DNA of 10,968 nucleotides from JAUSIF01 sp036556265 (GCA_036556265.1 DATBJU010000126.1:1-10968), one strand, 5' to 3'. Positions 1 through 6,503 are shown, counted from the first letter of the stretch. A program made the numbers and translations. Notes: generated from the letters alone by a model not told the origin.

Positions 1-1
1 A

Positions 2-205
2 GAGTTGACGGTCGGCATCATCGGTGGATTGGTACAAACCGGCGCGGGTGTCGCGGGGTTTCCCGGAGGTGCTACGACAGGCCCACAACTGAGCCCTGGC
101 GTATTGACCGTCAAATCCCCGCTGCCACCGCGAATGACGCCCGGCGGCGCGAGCGTCTTCAGCACACCGACGGCAAGTACGGAATCGAAGGATTCAGACA
201 AATAG
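2..205 (+). CDS. C-terminal part of an unrecognised protein (left-truncated)
   Basis: An open frame enters from the left edge and stops at TAG 203-205. A TTG at 5-7 is the first possible start inside the window, but the frame is open before it and no ribosome binding site is visible, so the true start is probably outside. The visible 66 residues begin with a Gly/Ala/Val-rich stretch (a possible exported or membrane-proximal segment) and end in a Pro/Ser/Thr-rich tail with charged residues (SKDSDK), which looks disordered. I recognise no domain. It is 54 nt upstream of the next gene on the same strand. It could also be a chance open frame in GC-rich DNA; composition (about 65% GC by hand count over 1-180) does not decide. 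Confidence 0.35.
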   Translation, partial: ELTVGIIGGLVQTGAGVAGFPGGATTGPQLSPGVLTVKSPLPPRMTPGGASVFSTPTASTESKDSDK

Positions 206-259
206 AGCTGGTATCGAGATGAAAAGACGCCACGGGTTCGCTCGGAAGGAAAATCATCC

Positions 260-577
260 ATGACTCCCATCGTTCGCATATCGCGTGGCAACTTCCCACC
301 AGAACGCTATGAGCCGCTTCACAGCGCGTTCGCGGCATCGCGATCCACGCTAGAGTCAGCCATGCGGCGACTGCGCGGTCATCGCATGAGCTACGCTGCG
401 ATCGATCGGGATTCGAGCAGCATTGTCTTTGTGAGCTTTTGGGACGACCTGGACGCGGCCAAGCAGCTGGGCCAACTCCCCGAAATGCAAGAGGCTGCAG
501 GCGAACTAGTGAAACTTGGTGTCCAGTTCGAGCGACCTGTGATCAACTACAGCACGCTGTGGCGCGTGGCTGGATAA
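260..577 (+). CDS. Small hypothetical protein, possible dimeric alpha/beta-barrel (ABM-like) fold
   Basis: A 105-residue soluble protein with no signal peptide or membrane segment. ATG 260 is preceded by GGAAGGA at 244-250, a convincing ribosome binding site with 9 nt spacing. The order of segments suggests the ferredoxin-like fold of antibiotic-biosynthesis monooxygenase (ABM) and Dabb-type proteins: a first strand (VRISRGNFPP, residues 5-14), a long amphipathic helix (about 17-39), a strand containing YAAIDRD (45-51), the strand SIVFVSFWDD (54-63), a helix rich in Leu/Gln/Ala (64-82) and a final strand. The SFWDD element is similar to the strand that often ends in 'xFW.s.e' in this superfamily. 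Many such proteins are not monooxygenases, so no reaction is assigned. It lies between an unrecognised frame and tRNA-Ser, with no informative partner. The gene is fairly secure; the fold is inferred. Confidence 0.7.
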   Translation: MTPIVRISRGNFPPERYEPLHSAFAASRSTLESAMRRLRGHRMSYAAIDRDSSSIVFVSFWDDLDAAKQLGQLPEMQEAAGELVKLGVQFERPVINYSTLWRVAG

Positions 578-679
578 ACGTCCGCCAACTCGGCCTCCCC
601 ATCTTGGCGTGTTCGAGGATGGATCTGAAATATTTAGAATCGGGACGTTGCCGTCGTCGAACAATTGCGGAATAGCAAA

Positions 680-769
680 TGGCGGAGGGGGTGGGATTCG
701 AACCCACGGTACGGTTTCCCGTACACACGCTTTCCAAGCGGGCGCCTTAAACCACTCGGCCACCCCTCC
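680..769 (-). tRNA. tRNA-Ser (anticodon GGA)
   Basis: Read on the minus strand from 769 to 680, this is a 90-nt class II tRNA with CCA encoded at 682-680. The acceptor stem is GGAGGGG/CCCCTCC with discriminator G. The D stem is GCC/GGC. The anticodon loop is TTGGAAA (complement of 731-737), giving GGA, which reads UCC and UCU serine codons. The long variable arm closes as TACGG/CCGTA around GAAA, as expected of tRNA-Ser. The T arm is GTGGG-TTCGAAT-CCCAC. One oddity: the anticodon stem CCCGC/GCGTG has a C28.U42 mismatch (bases 741 and 727) between otherwise paired positions. Identity as serine is clear from the variable arm plus anticodon. Confidence 0.96.
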
Positions 770-781
770 GCGAGCGCCCGG

Positions 782-810
782 AATATACTGCCGGGTCGCG
801 GCGAAACAAG
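782..810 (-). promoter_or_regulatory. Putative promoter of tRNA-Ser
   Basis: On the minus strand, CTTGTT (complement of 805-810) and TATATT (complement of 782-787) are separated by 17 nt. This fits the alphaproteobacterial sigma-70 pattern (CTTGAC, TATAAT-like) and puts the transcription start a few bases before the tRNA 5' end at 769. The -10 element sits in the loop of an inverted repeat, CCCGG 777-781 and CCGGG 791-795. Confidence 0.55.
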
Positions 811-822
811 CTGATGCATCGG

Positions 823-839
823 GCAACCGAAGCGGTTGC
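823..839. repeat. Perfect 7-bp inverted repeat with 3-nt loop
   Basis: GCAACCG (823-829), AAG, CGGTTGC (833-839). It lies between the outward-facing tRNA-Ser promoter and the start of the small membrane protein gene at 884. No T-run follows on either strand, so an intrinsic terminator is unlikely. It could be an operator or a leader hairpin, or chance. Confidence 0.35.
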
Positions 840-883
840 GCCGCAGACGCGCGCGGTTTAGGTGAGACGCAGGTGCGGATCGC

Positions 884-1207
884 ATGTTTCGATTTCTATT
901 CCGCTTCATCGGGCTTTGGCTGCTCGCCGGCGCCTTCATCGCGCTCGTGATCGACGGGACGCGCTCGATCACGGCCGGCCGTATCGTCATCATGCCGATG
1001 GTCGAAGCCTGGCTCGCCATCCATCCGGCAAGCCTCGAGTGGCTCAAGACGATGATCGAACGTGACTTGTCGCCCCGGCTTTGGGACCCGGTCTTTCTCT
1101 ACGTGCTCTACGCGCCGCTGTGGGTGGTGCTCGGCGCGGTTGGAGCCGTCCTGGTCGTGCTCGGGCGACGGCGGCCGCGGCCGATCGGCTATTCCTCGCG
1201 CGACTGA
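884..1207 (+). CDS. Small two-helix inner-membrane protein, unknown function
   Basis: A 107-residue protein starting at ATG 884; AGGTGCGG just upstream (871-878) is a plausible ribosome binding site. Two hydrophobic segments are clear: about residues 8-23 (FIGLWLLAGAFIALVI) and about 73-94. Arginines lie before the first (R3, R7) and after the second (RRRPRP, 95-100), so by the positive-inside rule both ends should be cytoplasmic, with a periplasmic segment of about 50 residues between them. No catalytic motif is visible. It is followed after 88 nt by msrA on the same strand. I have seen similar proteins in alphaproteobacterial genomes as conserved hypotheticals but assign no function. Confidence 0.75.
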   Translation: MFRFLFRFIGLWLLAGAFIALVIDGTRSITAGRIVIMPMVEAWLAIHPASLEWLKTMIERDLSPRLWDPVFLYVLYAPLWVVLGAVGAVLVVLGRRRPRPIGYSSRD

Positions 1208-1262
1208 AGCATTTGCCCGAAACGTGATCCTGTCCGGCAGTGCGGAGCGGCCGCGGTTCCAC

Positions 1263-1268
1263 TATATT
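1263..1268 (+). promoter_or_regulatory. Possible -10 element upstream of msrA
   Basis: TATATT at 1263-1268 is a good -10 hexamer 27 nt before the msrA start. No good -35 is found at the usual 16-18 nt spacing, so msrA may have a weak or activated promoter here, or may also be read from the upstream gene. Confidence 0.35.
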
Positions 1269-1295
1269 CGCGGCGACAAATCCGCAGGAGCGCGC

Positions 1296-1952
1296 ATGTT
1301 TTCTCTCAGAAAGATGCTGCAAATGCCCTCGTCCGATCAGGCGCTGCCCGGCAGGCCGGAGCCGATTCCGACCGCGGAAACGCATTTCGTATCGGGCCGG
1401 CCGCTCAAGGGGCCATATCCGCCCGGCACCGAGAAGGCCCTGTTTGGGCTCGGATGTTTTTGGGGTGCGGAGAAAGCGTTCTGGAAAATTCCGGGCGTGT
1501 GGGTGAGTGCCGTCGGTTACGCGGCTGGGCACACGCCGAACCCGACCTATGAAGAGGTCTGCACGGGCGCGACCGGCCACAACGAGGTCGTTCTCGTCGT
1601 CTACGATCCGAAGCAGGTGACGTATCAGGAACTGCTCAAGGCATTCTTCGAGGCACACGATCCGACGCAAGGCATGCGTCAGGGCAACGATGTCGGCACG
1701 CAGTACCGCTCGGGTATCTACGTCTACAACGCGGTGCAGCGCGCGGCGGCGGAAACGGCGAAGCAGGGCTACGACAAGGCGCTCCGCGCCAAAGGCTACC
1801 GGCCGATCACGACGGAAATTCTTGACGCCCCGGAGTTCTATTTCGCCGAGGACTACCACCAGCAGTACCTCGCCAAGAACCCGCACGGCTATTGCGGTCT
1901 TGGCGGCACGGGAGTCGCCTGTCAGATCGGTACCGGCGTCGCGGCGAACTGA
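1296..1952 (+). CDS. msrA: Peptide-methionine (S)-S-oxide reductase MsrA
   Basis: MsrA reduces the S epimer of methionine sulfoxide, free or in proteins, with electrons from thioredoxin; it repairs oxidised proteins. The 218-residue product has the family active site LGCFWGAE with nucleophile Cys54, the downstream EVVLVVYDP strand, the TQYRSGIY motif, EDYHQQYL, and two C-terminal cysteines (Cys200 in GYCGLGG and Cys209), matching the three-cysteine arrangement known from E. coli MsrA (51/198/206). The frame is open for 78 codons upstream, but ATG 1296 is chosen because AGGAG lies at 1286-1290 with 5 nt spacing and the resulting length is normal for the family. No signal peptide is seen, so it should act in the cytoplasm. 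YqhA- and DUF4345-type membrane genes follow at 18 and 2 nt and are probably co-transcribed. Confidence 0.95.
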   Translation: MFSLRKMLQMPSSDQALPGRPEPIPTAETHFVSGRPLKGPYPPGTEKALFGLGCFWGAEKAFWKIPGVWVSAVGYAAGHTPNPTYEEVCTGATGHNEVVLVVYDPKQVTYQELLKAFFEAHDPTQGMRQGNDVGTQYRSGIYVYNAVQRAAAETAKQGYDKALRAKGYRPITTEILDAPEFYFAEDYHQQYLAKNPHGYCGLGGTGVACQIGTGVAAN

Positions 1953-1970
1953 ACACGCGCGGGGGCAGAC

Positions 1971-2489
1971 ATGATCGAGCGCCTGCTGGAGCGGCTGATC
2001 TCGCAAAGCCGCTGGATGATGGCTCCGTTCTATCTGGGCCTGCTCGCGAGCCTGTTCGTCCTGATGTTCACTTTCCTGCGCGAGCTTTGGCTTTTTCTGC
2101 AAAGCGTCCTCGGCGCGACCGAGGCGGACGTGATCCTCGGCGTGCTCGCCCTCATCGATCTCTCGCTCGCTGCGAACCTGGTTCTTATTGTTGTGTTCTC
2201 CGGCTACGAGAACTTCGTCTCGAAAATCGATCCGGAAGGTCATCCGGACTGGCCGGAATGGATGACCAAGATCGACTTCTCCGGGCTGAAGCAGAAGCTG
2301 ATGGCGTCGATCGTGGCGATCTCCGCGATCCAGGTGCTCAAGGCATTCATGAACATCGACAAGAGCTTCGACGAGCGCCAGCTGATGTGGCTCGTGGTCA
2401 TTCACCTCGTGTTCGTGATTTCCGGACTGCTGCTGGCTTGGACTGACTTCATCGGGGACCGCGGGAAAGAAAAGAAAGCGGAGACCTAG
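1971..2489 (+). CDS. YqhA/UPF0114 (TIGR00645) family membrane protein
   Basis: A 172-residue integral membrane protein of the YqhA family, slightly longer than E. coli YqhA. The start ATG 1971 has GGGGG 5 nt upstream. It begins with the family's short amphipathic segment (MIERLLERLI) and has four hydrophobic stretches, about residues 17-37, 55-76, 109-125 and 138-158. Between the second and third lies a charged loop with the recognisable FSGYENFVSKID and PEWMTKIDFSGLK elements, and the C-terminus is strongly charged (DRGKEKKAE). The biochemical role of the family is not established. It sits 18 nt after msrA and 2 nt before the DUF4345 gene, which argues for a single transcript and a possible link to envelope or oxidative stress, though that link is inference from position only. 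Confidence 0.9.
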   Translation: MIERLLERLISQSRWMMAPFYLGLLASLFVLMFTFLRELWLFLQSVLGATEADVILGVLALIDLSLAANLVLIVVFSGYENFVSKIDPEGHPDWPEWMTKIDFSGLKQKLMASIVAISAIQVLKAFMNIDKSFDERQLMWLVVIHLVFVISGLLLAWTDFIGDRGKEKKAET

Positions 2490-2491
2490 TC

Positions 2492-2896
2492 GTGAGCTCG
2501 ATTCTGCTTCGGGTTCTGCTCTTTCTCGGCGGCGTGTTTGCGGTCTTCAGCGGCATGAAGAGCGTCTTCGGAGGATTTCAGGACGCAGGCGGGCTCGTCC
2601 TGACGCACGAGCAACTGGTTCAGAACAACCACATCCGCTTCCTCGGCGGCCTCTGGACGGGCGTTGGAGTTCTGTTTCTCCTCGCGCCATTCAACCTGAA
2701 ATACTTTCAGCCGATGCTGTACCTCGCATTCGCATTGATCTTTGCCGGCGGGATCGCTCGCTTGACCGTCATGCGGTCTGACGTGCTTCTCGATCCGGTC
2801 GTACTCGCGTCGCTCGTGGCCGAACTGGCGCTGATGCCAGCGCTTGCATACTGGCTCGCGAGGACAGCCCCGGATCGCCCGCAACCAACCAGATAA
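2492..2896 (+). CDS. DUF4345 family four-helix membrane protein
   Basis: A 134-residue membrane protein starting at GTG 2492, two bases after the stop of the YqhA gene, with GGAG at 2480-2483 as ribosome binding site. Four hydrophobic stretches are visible: about residues 4-22, 48-66, 73-90 and 105-124. The segment NNHIRFLGGLWTGVGVLFL and the later GGIARL are typical of DUF4345 proteins as I know them. Function is unknown and no catalytic residues stand out. The near-zero spacing indicates translational coupling with the upstream gene. Its stop is 12 nt from the 3' end of the opposing tRNA-Arg, leaving no room for a dedicated terminator. Confidence 0.82.
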   Translation: MSSILLRVLLFLGGVFAVFSGMKSVFGGFQDAGGLVLTHEQLVQNNHIRFLGGLWTGVGVLFLLAPFNLKYFQPMLYLAFALIFAGGIARLTVMRSDVLLDPVVLASLVAELALMPALAYWLARTAPDRPQPTR

Positions 2897-2907
2897 GCGG
2901 CAGGAAA

Positions 2908-2984
<77 letters not shown>

Positions 2985-2992
2985 GTCGGTTT

Positions 2993-3021
2993 GACTTAAC
3001 CGATCACCTCAGCAGCCGCAA
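2993..3021 (-). promoter_or_regulatory. Weak candidate promoter of tRNA-Arg
   Basis: On the minus strand, TTGCGG (complement of 3016-3021) and TAAGTC (complement of 2993-2998) are 17 nt apart and end 8 nt before the tRNA 5' end. The -10 is poor, so this is only the best fit in the 56-nt gap; read-through from the hydrolase gene upstream is an alternative. Confidence 0.3.
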
Positions 3022-3040
3022 CGCCTCCTCTGGGAACGGC

Positions 3041-3877
3041 TCAGGCGGATGCTTTCACGAGTTCGGCGAGGCGTTCGGAGATCGCGCTCGCAGGATCGGC
3101 GAGCGGATCAAGCACGGTGAAGTGATTGGCGCGCGGCACCTCGACGTAGCGCGTCGAGACGCCCTTGCGACGCCAGACGGCGACAACTTCCCGGCTATGG
3201 CGCAGGAATTCGCCGCTCTCATCGCCTCCGACCCAGGCATCGAACACGCGATCGCGCGCGACATTCCAAGTCAGCGGCGAAATCCGCTCGACGTTTCCCG
3301 CGTCGATGCGGAGGTCCTGGTTCATGCTCGTGTGCATCAAAGGCGCGAGATCGAACAGACCGGAAATCGATAGCCCGGCCGGCACGAGATCCTCGGGCAA
3401 GTCAGCGCCGAGCCGCCTCCAGTCGGTCGCGACGAGACAGGCGCTCAGGTGCCCGCCGGCGGAATGGCCCGATGCCACCAGGCGGCGGCCATGCCGGCGA
3501 TAGAGAAAGAGCGCGGCCGCGCGCACCTGATCGATGATGGTCTCCATGGTCACTGAAGGGCACAGGTCGTAGCCGACGAGCGCAAACGCGATACCGCTGG
3601 CGTTTGCGCCGGCAGCGAGATGACTGAAGGCCGAAGGGTCGAGCGACCGCCAGTACCCGCCATGTATAAAGAGAGCGAGCGGCGCATCGCGTCCCGCCGG
3701 CGGCCAAAAGAGGTCGATCCTCTCCCGACGACTACTGCCATAAGCGATGCCGAGTTCCGCGCTGCGATGGGACGCGCGGAAGTCCTCCGCCGCACGCGCC
3801 CACCGCGCGAAGATTGCGGGGTGTTCGGGCACGCGCGCCCGGTTGTTGTATTCGGCTTCGTAGTCGATCGCGGCCAC
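3041..3877 (-). CDS. Alpha/beta hydrolase, arylformamidase-like (HGGYW family)
   Basis: A 278-residue cytoplasmic serine hydrolase. It has the oxyanion motif HGGYW (residues 72-76), nucleophile elbow GHSAGGHL with Ser139, a likely acid at Asp219 (WVGGDES) and His252 (ANHFTVLDP); spacing of these three is close to that of kynurenine formamidase/AFMID-type enzymes, which share the HGGYW motif and hydrolyse N-formylkynurenine. No kynurenine-pathway gene is adjacent, so the substrate is open and could be another amide or ester. The frame is open further upstream to 4048, but that would run through the mmcB start; GTG 3877 is chosen because AGGGAAGGGG precedes it with short spacing and family similarity begins near YEAEYNNRARVPEHP. 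The gene is divergent from mmcB, 104 nt apart. Confidence 0.85.
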   Translation of the reverse strand: MAAIDYEAEYNNRARVPEHPAIFARWARAAEDFRASHRSAELGIAYGSSRRERIDLFWPPAGRDAPLALFIHGGYWRSLDPSAFSHLAAGANASGIAFALVGYDLCPSVTMETIIDQVRAAALFLYRRHGRRLVASGHSAGGHLSACLVATDWRRLGADLPEDLVPAGLSISGLFDLAPLMHTSMNQDLRIDAGNVERISPLTWNVARDRVFDAWVGGDESGEFLRHSREVVAVWRRKGVSTRYVEVPRANHFTVLDPLADPASAISERLAELVKASA

Positions 3878-3897
3878 AGCCCCTTCCCTGATGCCGT

Positions 3898-3912
3898 GAA
3901 CACTCGGCGAAA
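3898..3912. promoter_or_regulatory. Candidate LexA (SOS) box, one mismatch
   Basis: GAAC (3898-3901), 7 nt, GAAA (3909-3912) differs at one base from the alphaproteobacterial LexA direct repeat GAAC-N7-GAAC (equivalently GTTC-N7-GTTC). It lies 69 nt before the mmcB start, in the gap shared with the divergent hydrolase. mmcB is known to be SOS-regulated in Caulobacter, which gives the match some weight; short degenerate matches are also common by chance. Confidence 0.35.
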
Positions 3913-3981
3913 GGTGCGGCCCGCGCAAGCCTTGGTTTGCCGGCGGGGCCGTCTCGCTTAGGATCGGACGGGGAGAATCAG

Positions 3982-4464
3982 ATGACCGAATCCGCCCCGC
4001 TCGCTTTCGAGCCGGCCGAGCTCCTCCAGCATGAGGCTGCGCCTGCAATCCGTCGCGGCGCGCTGCGCCTGTTGCACGCGCTCGGCCTTACCGCTGTCAC
4101 CGAATTGCCGCTCGGCTCGGGACGCCGCGCCGACTTCGTCGCGCTCGACCCCGGCGCCGAGTTCTGGATCGTCGAAATCAAATCTTGCGTCGCGGACTTC
4201 CGTGCCGACCGCAAGTGGCAGGAGTATCGCCAGTATTGTGATCGGCTGCTGTTCGCGGTGGCTCCCGAGTTTCCGGCGTCGATCCTGCCAACCGACACGG
4301 GACTCGTCGTCGCCGACGCGTATGGCGGCACGCTCATCCGCGAGGCGCCTCTGCACCCGCTCGCGGCGGCGCGGCGCAAGGCGATGCTCGTACGCTTCGG
4401 TCGGGCGGCCGCAGCGCGGCTCGCGGCCGTGCACGATCCGGGATTGACCGAACCGCCGCTTTGA
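3982..4464 (+). CDS. mmcB: MmcB family DNA repair protein (putative PD-(D/E)XK nuclease)
   Basis: A 160-residue protein matching MmcB, which in Caulobacter crescentus is SOS-regulated and contributes to mitomycin C resistance. The core carries a PD-(D/E)XK-like nuclease arrangement: Glu41 (TELPLG), Asp51 (GRRADFVAL), then Glu65-Ile-Lys67 in FWIVEIKS, followed by DFRADRKWQEY with Asp72 and Lys78, as in the superfamily. Nuclease activity is inferred from these residues. The start ATG 3982 is preceded by GGGGAG (3970-3975) and leaves out 15 upstream codons that lack a ribosome binding site. It is divergent from the hydrolase and convergent with actR, whose stop is only 16 nt away. A near-consensus LexA box lies upstream. 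Confidence 0.9.
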   Translation: MTESAPLAFEPAELLQHEAAPAIRRGALRLLHALGLTAVTELPLGSGRRADFVALDPGAEFWIVEIKSCVADFRADRKWQEYRQYCDRLLFAVAPEFPASILPTDTGLVVADAYGGTLIREAPLHPLAAARRKAMLVRFGRAAAARLAAVHDPGLTEPPL

Positions 4465-4480
4465 TTTCTTGTCGGAATGA

Positions 4481-5035
4481 TCAGCGCGGCGCGCGCTTCG
4501 CGAGAATCCGCTGCAGCGTGCGGCGATGCATGTTCAGACGCCGCGCCGTCTCGGAGACGTTCCGCCCGCACAGCTCGTAGACGCGCTGGATGTGCTCCCA
4601 GCGGACGCGATCGGCCGACATGGGTTTTTCCGGCGGCTCCGCCTTCTGGCCGGGCGGGGCGGTGAGCGCCGCGTACACGTCGTCGGCGTCGGCGGGCTTC
4701 GCCAGATAGTCGACGGCGCCGAGCTTCACCGCCGTGACGGCGGTCGCGATATTGCCGTAGCCGGTAAGCACCACGGCGCGCGCGTCGGGCCGCTTTTCCT
4801 TCAGCGCCGAGATCACTTCAATGCCGTTGCCGTCGTTCAACCGCATGTCGACGACGGCAAAGGCAGGCGGCGCGGCCGCGACCTGAGCGAGGCCGTCGGC
4901 AACGGACTCAGCCGTCGTCACCTGGAAGCCGCGGCTCTCCATCGCGCGCGCGAGGCGATCCAGAAATGACTTGTCGTCGTCGACGATGAGGAGACGCCGA
5001 TCAGCCTTCGGCTCGTTAGCACGGGCGTCGGGCAT
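4481..5035 (-). CDS. actR: Redox response regulator, ActR/RegA/PrrA family
   Basis: A 184-residue regulator of the RegA/ActR/PrrA family, the global redox-responsive transcription factor that in relatives controls respiration, photosynthesis, and carbon and nitrogen fixation genes. The receiver domain has the acidic pocket DDD (19-21), phospho-acceptor Asp63 (AVVDMRL), Thr91 and Lys113. After a proline-rich linker (about 127-138) comes a Fis-type helix-turn-helix with the family's nearly invariant end NVSETARRLNMHRRTLQRIL. Asp63 and total length coincide with Rhodobacter RegA. ATG 5035 is preferred over an in-frame ATG at 5053 because AGGG lies 6 nt before it, whereas the upstream codon has no spaced binding site. 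It lies 30 nt after actS on the same strand, so the two are one operon. Confidence 0.96.
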   Translation of the reverse strand: MPDARANEPKADRRLLIVDDDKSFLDRLARAMESRGFQVTTAESVADGLAQVAAAPPAFAVVDMRLNDGNGIEVISALKEKRPDARAVVLTGYGNIATAVTAVKLGAVDYLAKPADADDVYAALTAPPGQKAEPPEKPMSADRVRWEHIQRVYELCGRNVSETARRLNMHRRTLQRILAKRAPR

Positions 5036-5065
5036 CACTAACCCTGTGTGCATTCCAAGAATGAT

Positions 5066-6454
5066 TTAGTTCTCTGCGCCGCCCGTGACAAGGGTCGTCG
5101 GCGAACTCGTGCTCTTCTGCGCCGAAGTGGCCGAAACCGCTTCCTGACTGGGGTTAACTTCCAATGCGGAGCGCGGCCAGCGAACGCGGATGATCGCGCC
5201 CGTGTCCGGCAAGGCCCGGTTTTCGAACGAAAGGATCGCGCCGGTGCGCTCCAACAGCGTCTTCGCGATGAAAAAGCCGAGCCCGAGGCCGCCGGGCGTG
5301 TCCGCCTCGCCGGGACGGCGACGCCCACGCATCGTGACGTACGGCTCGCCGATCCGATTGATCACATCGGGTGCAAAGCCCGGCCCGTCGTCGGTCACCA
5401 CGAGGCTCACCTGATCGGCGTTCCAGTCGGCCGATACGATCACGCGTTCGTTGGCAAAATCCACTGCGTTTTCAACCAGATTGCCGAGGCCGTACATCAC
5501 TGCCGGGTTGCGCGCGACCACCGGCTCCCCGGCGCGCGAAGGCGGCAGATCGATCTTGATGGCAACGCCAAACGGCTGATGCGGGGCGATCACTTCTTCG
5601 AGCAGATGCGAGAGCGGCATGCGGTCGAACGGTGCGTCGCCGGAGCCGAGCGAGGTCAACGTGCGCAGGATGGATCGGCAGCGTTCGCTTTGCTCGCGCA
5701 AGAGCGCAATGTCCTGCCGATAGGGTGAATCCTGGGACAGCTCGCGTTCGAGTTCACGCACGACGATCGCGATCGTGGCGAGCGGGGTGCCGAGCTCATG
5801 CGCCGCGGCGGCGGCGAGTCCGTCGAGCGCGGACAGATGCTGCTCGCGCGCGAGCACAAGCTCGGTTTCCGCGAGCGCCTCGGAAAGCTGGCGCGTTTCC
5901 TTCGCGACGGCGAAGGCGTAACCGCCGATGAAAGCGACCGAGACAAGGACGGAAGCCCACATGCCGATCATGAAGAGCCGCGGAGGCGAGTAGGCGACGT
6001 CCGGGTACCAGGGCAGCGGATAGTGGAAAAAGTCGAGCGCGGTCGCGAGCGATACTGCGAGTATGCCCAGCAATACGGTGGTGCGGGGCGAGAGCGCGGT
6101 CGCCGAGATCAGCACTGGTGCGAGGAACAAGATGCTGAACGGATTGGCGAGACCGCCCGTCAGGTAGAGAAGGAGCGCGAGCTGCACGATATCGAAGCCG
6201 AGGATGAATGCGGCCTGTCGCTCATCGAGTCGCCGCGGCCGCGGCTTGCGCGCCCGCAAGACGATGTTCGTCACGGCTGTCAGTGCAACAAACGCGAGCG
6301 CAGGCCAGATCGGGAGCGGAAAGCCGAGGCCGACGTGCACGCCAATGAGCGTCACCGCCTGGCCCGCCACCGCGAGCCACCGCAGCCGCACGAGCGTTCC
6401 CAGGCGCAGCCCGTAGGGCTGCGGTTCGATCAAGCGGTCGCCGACCTTCGCCAT
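5066..6454 (-). CDS. actS: Redox sensor histidine kinase, ActS/RegB/PrrB family
   Basis: A 462-residue membrane histidine kinase that senses redox state and phosphorylates ActR. The N-terminal half has about six hydrophobic segments (about 25-42, 50-66, 84-100, 107-121, 125-142, 160-183). Between the third and fourth is the ubiquinone-binding heptapeptide GGLANPF (100-106), a hallmark of RegB. The H box AAAAHELGTPLATI places the phospho-accepting His at 219. Cys259 in ERCRSIL corresponds to the redox-active cysteine (Cys265) of Rhodobacter RegB. The ATP-binding domain has an N box with Asn329 (NLVENAVDFA), DDGPGF (355-360) and GLGLGF (389-394). A Ser/Thr-rich tail of about 30 residues follows. 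ATG 6454 is preceded by AGGGG. All family signatures are intact, so quinone and thiol sensing should both be present. Confidence 0.96.
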   Translation of the reverse strand: MAKVGDRLIEPQPYGLRLGTLVRLRWLAVAGQAVTLIGVHVGLGFPLPIWPALAFVALTAVTNIVLRARKPRPRRLDERQAAFILGFDIVQLALLLYLTGGLANPFSILFLAPVLISATALSPRTTVLLGILAVSLATALDFFHYPLPWYPDVAYSPPRLFMIGMWASVLVSVAFIGGYAFAVAKETRQLSEALAETELVLAREQHLSALDGLAAAAAHELGTPLATIAIVVRELERELSQDSPYRQDIALLREQSERCRSILRTLTSLGSGDAPFDRMPLSHLLEEVIAPHQPFGVAIKIDLPPSRAGEPVVARNPAVMYGLGNLVENAVDFANERVIVSADWNADQVSLVVTDDGPGFAPDVINRIGEPYVTMRGRRRPGEADTPGGLGLGFFIAKTLLERTGAILSFENRALPDTGAIIRVRWPRSALEVNPSQEAVSATSAQKSTSSPTTLVTGGAEN

Positions 6455-6503
6455 CGCCCCTATTTAGGCGCCCCGCCAGCCAACCGGAACCATGAATCGG
6501 GCG

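Noticed and set aside
506..1047. Overlapping frames on both strands across tRNA-Ser
   Set aside because: They read through the tRNA gene; peptide pieces such as the Gly-rich run come from tRNA bases. Often misannotated as small proteins.
1208..1250. Sequence after the small membrane gene resembling the ends of palindromic intergenic repeats of rhizobial genomes
   Set aside because: Only a vague partial resemblance from memory; no second arm and no second copy in the window.
1044..2405. Minus-strand open frame of about 450 codons opposite msrA and the YqhA gene
   Set aside because: Low-complexity Arg/His/Glu-rich translation with no domain; both genes on the plus strand are secure.
2987..3002. 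CGGTT/AACCG inverted repeat just upstream of tRNA-Arg as a terminator
   Set aside because: Only 5 bp, no T-run, and it overlaps the best -10 candidate; probably chance.
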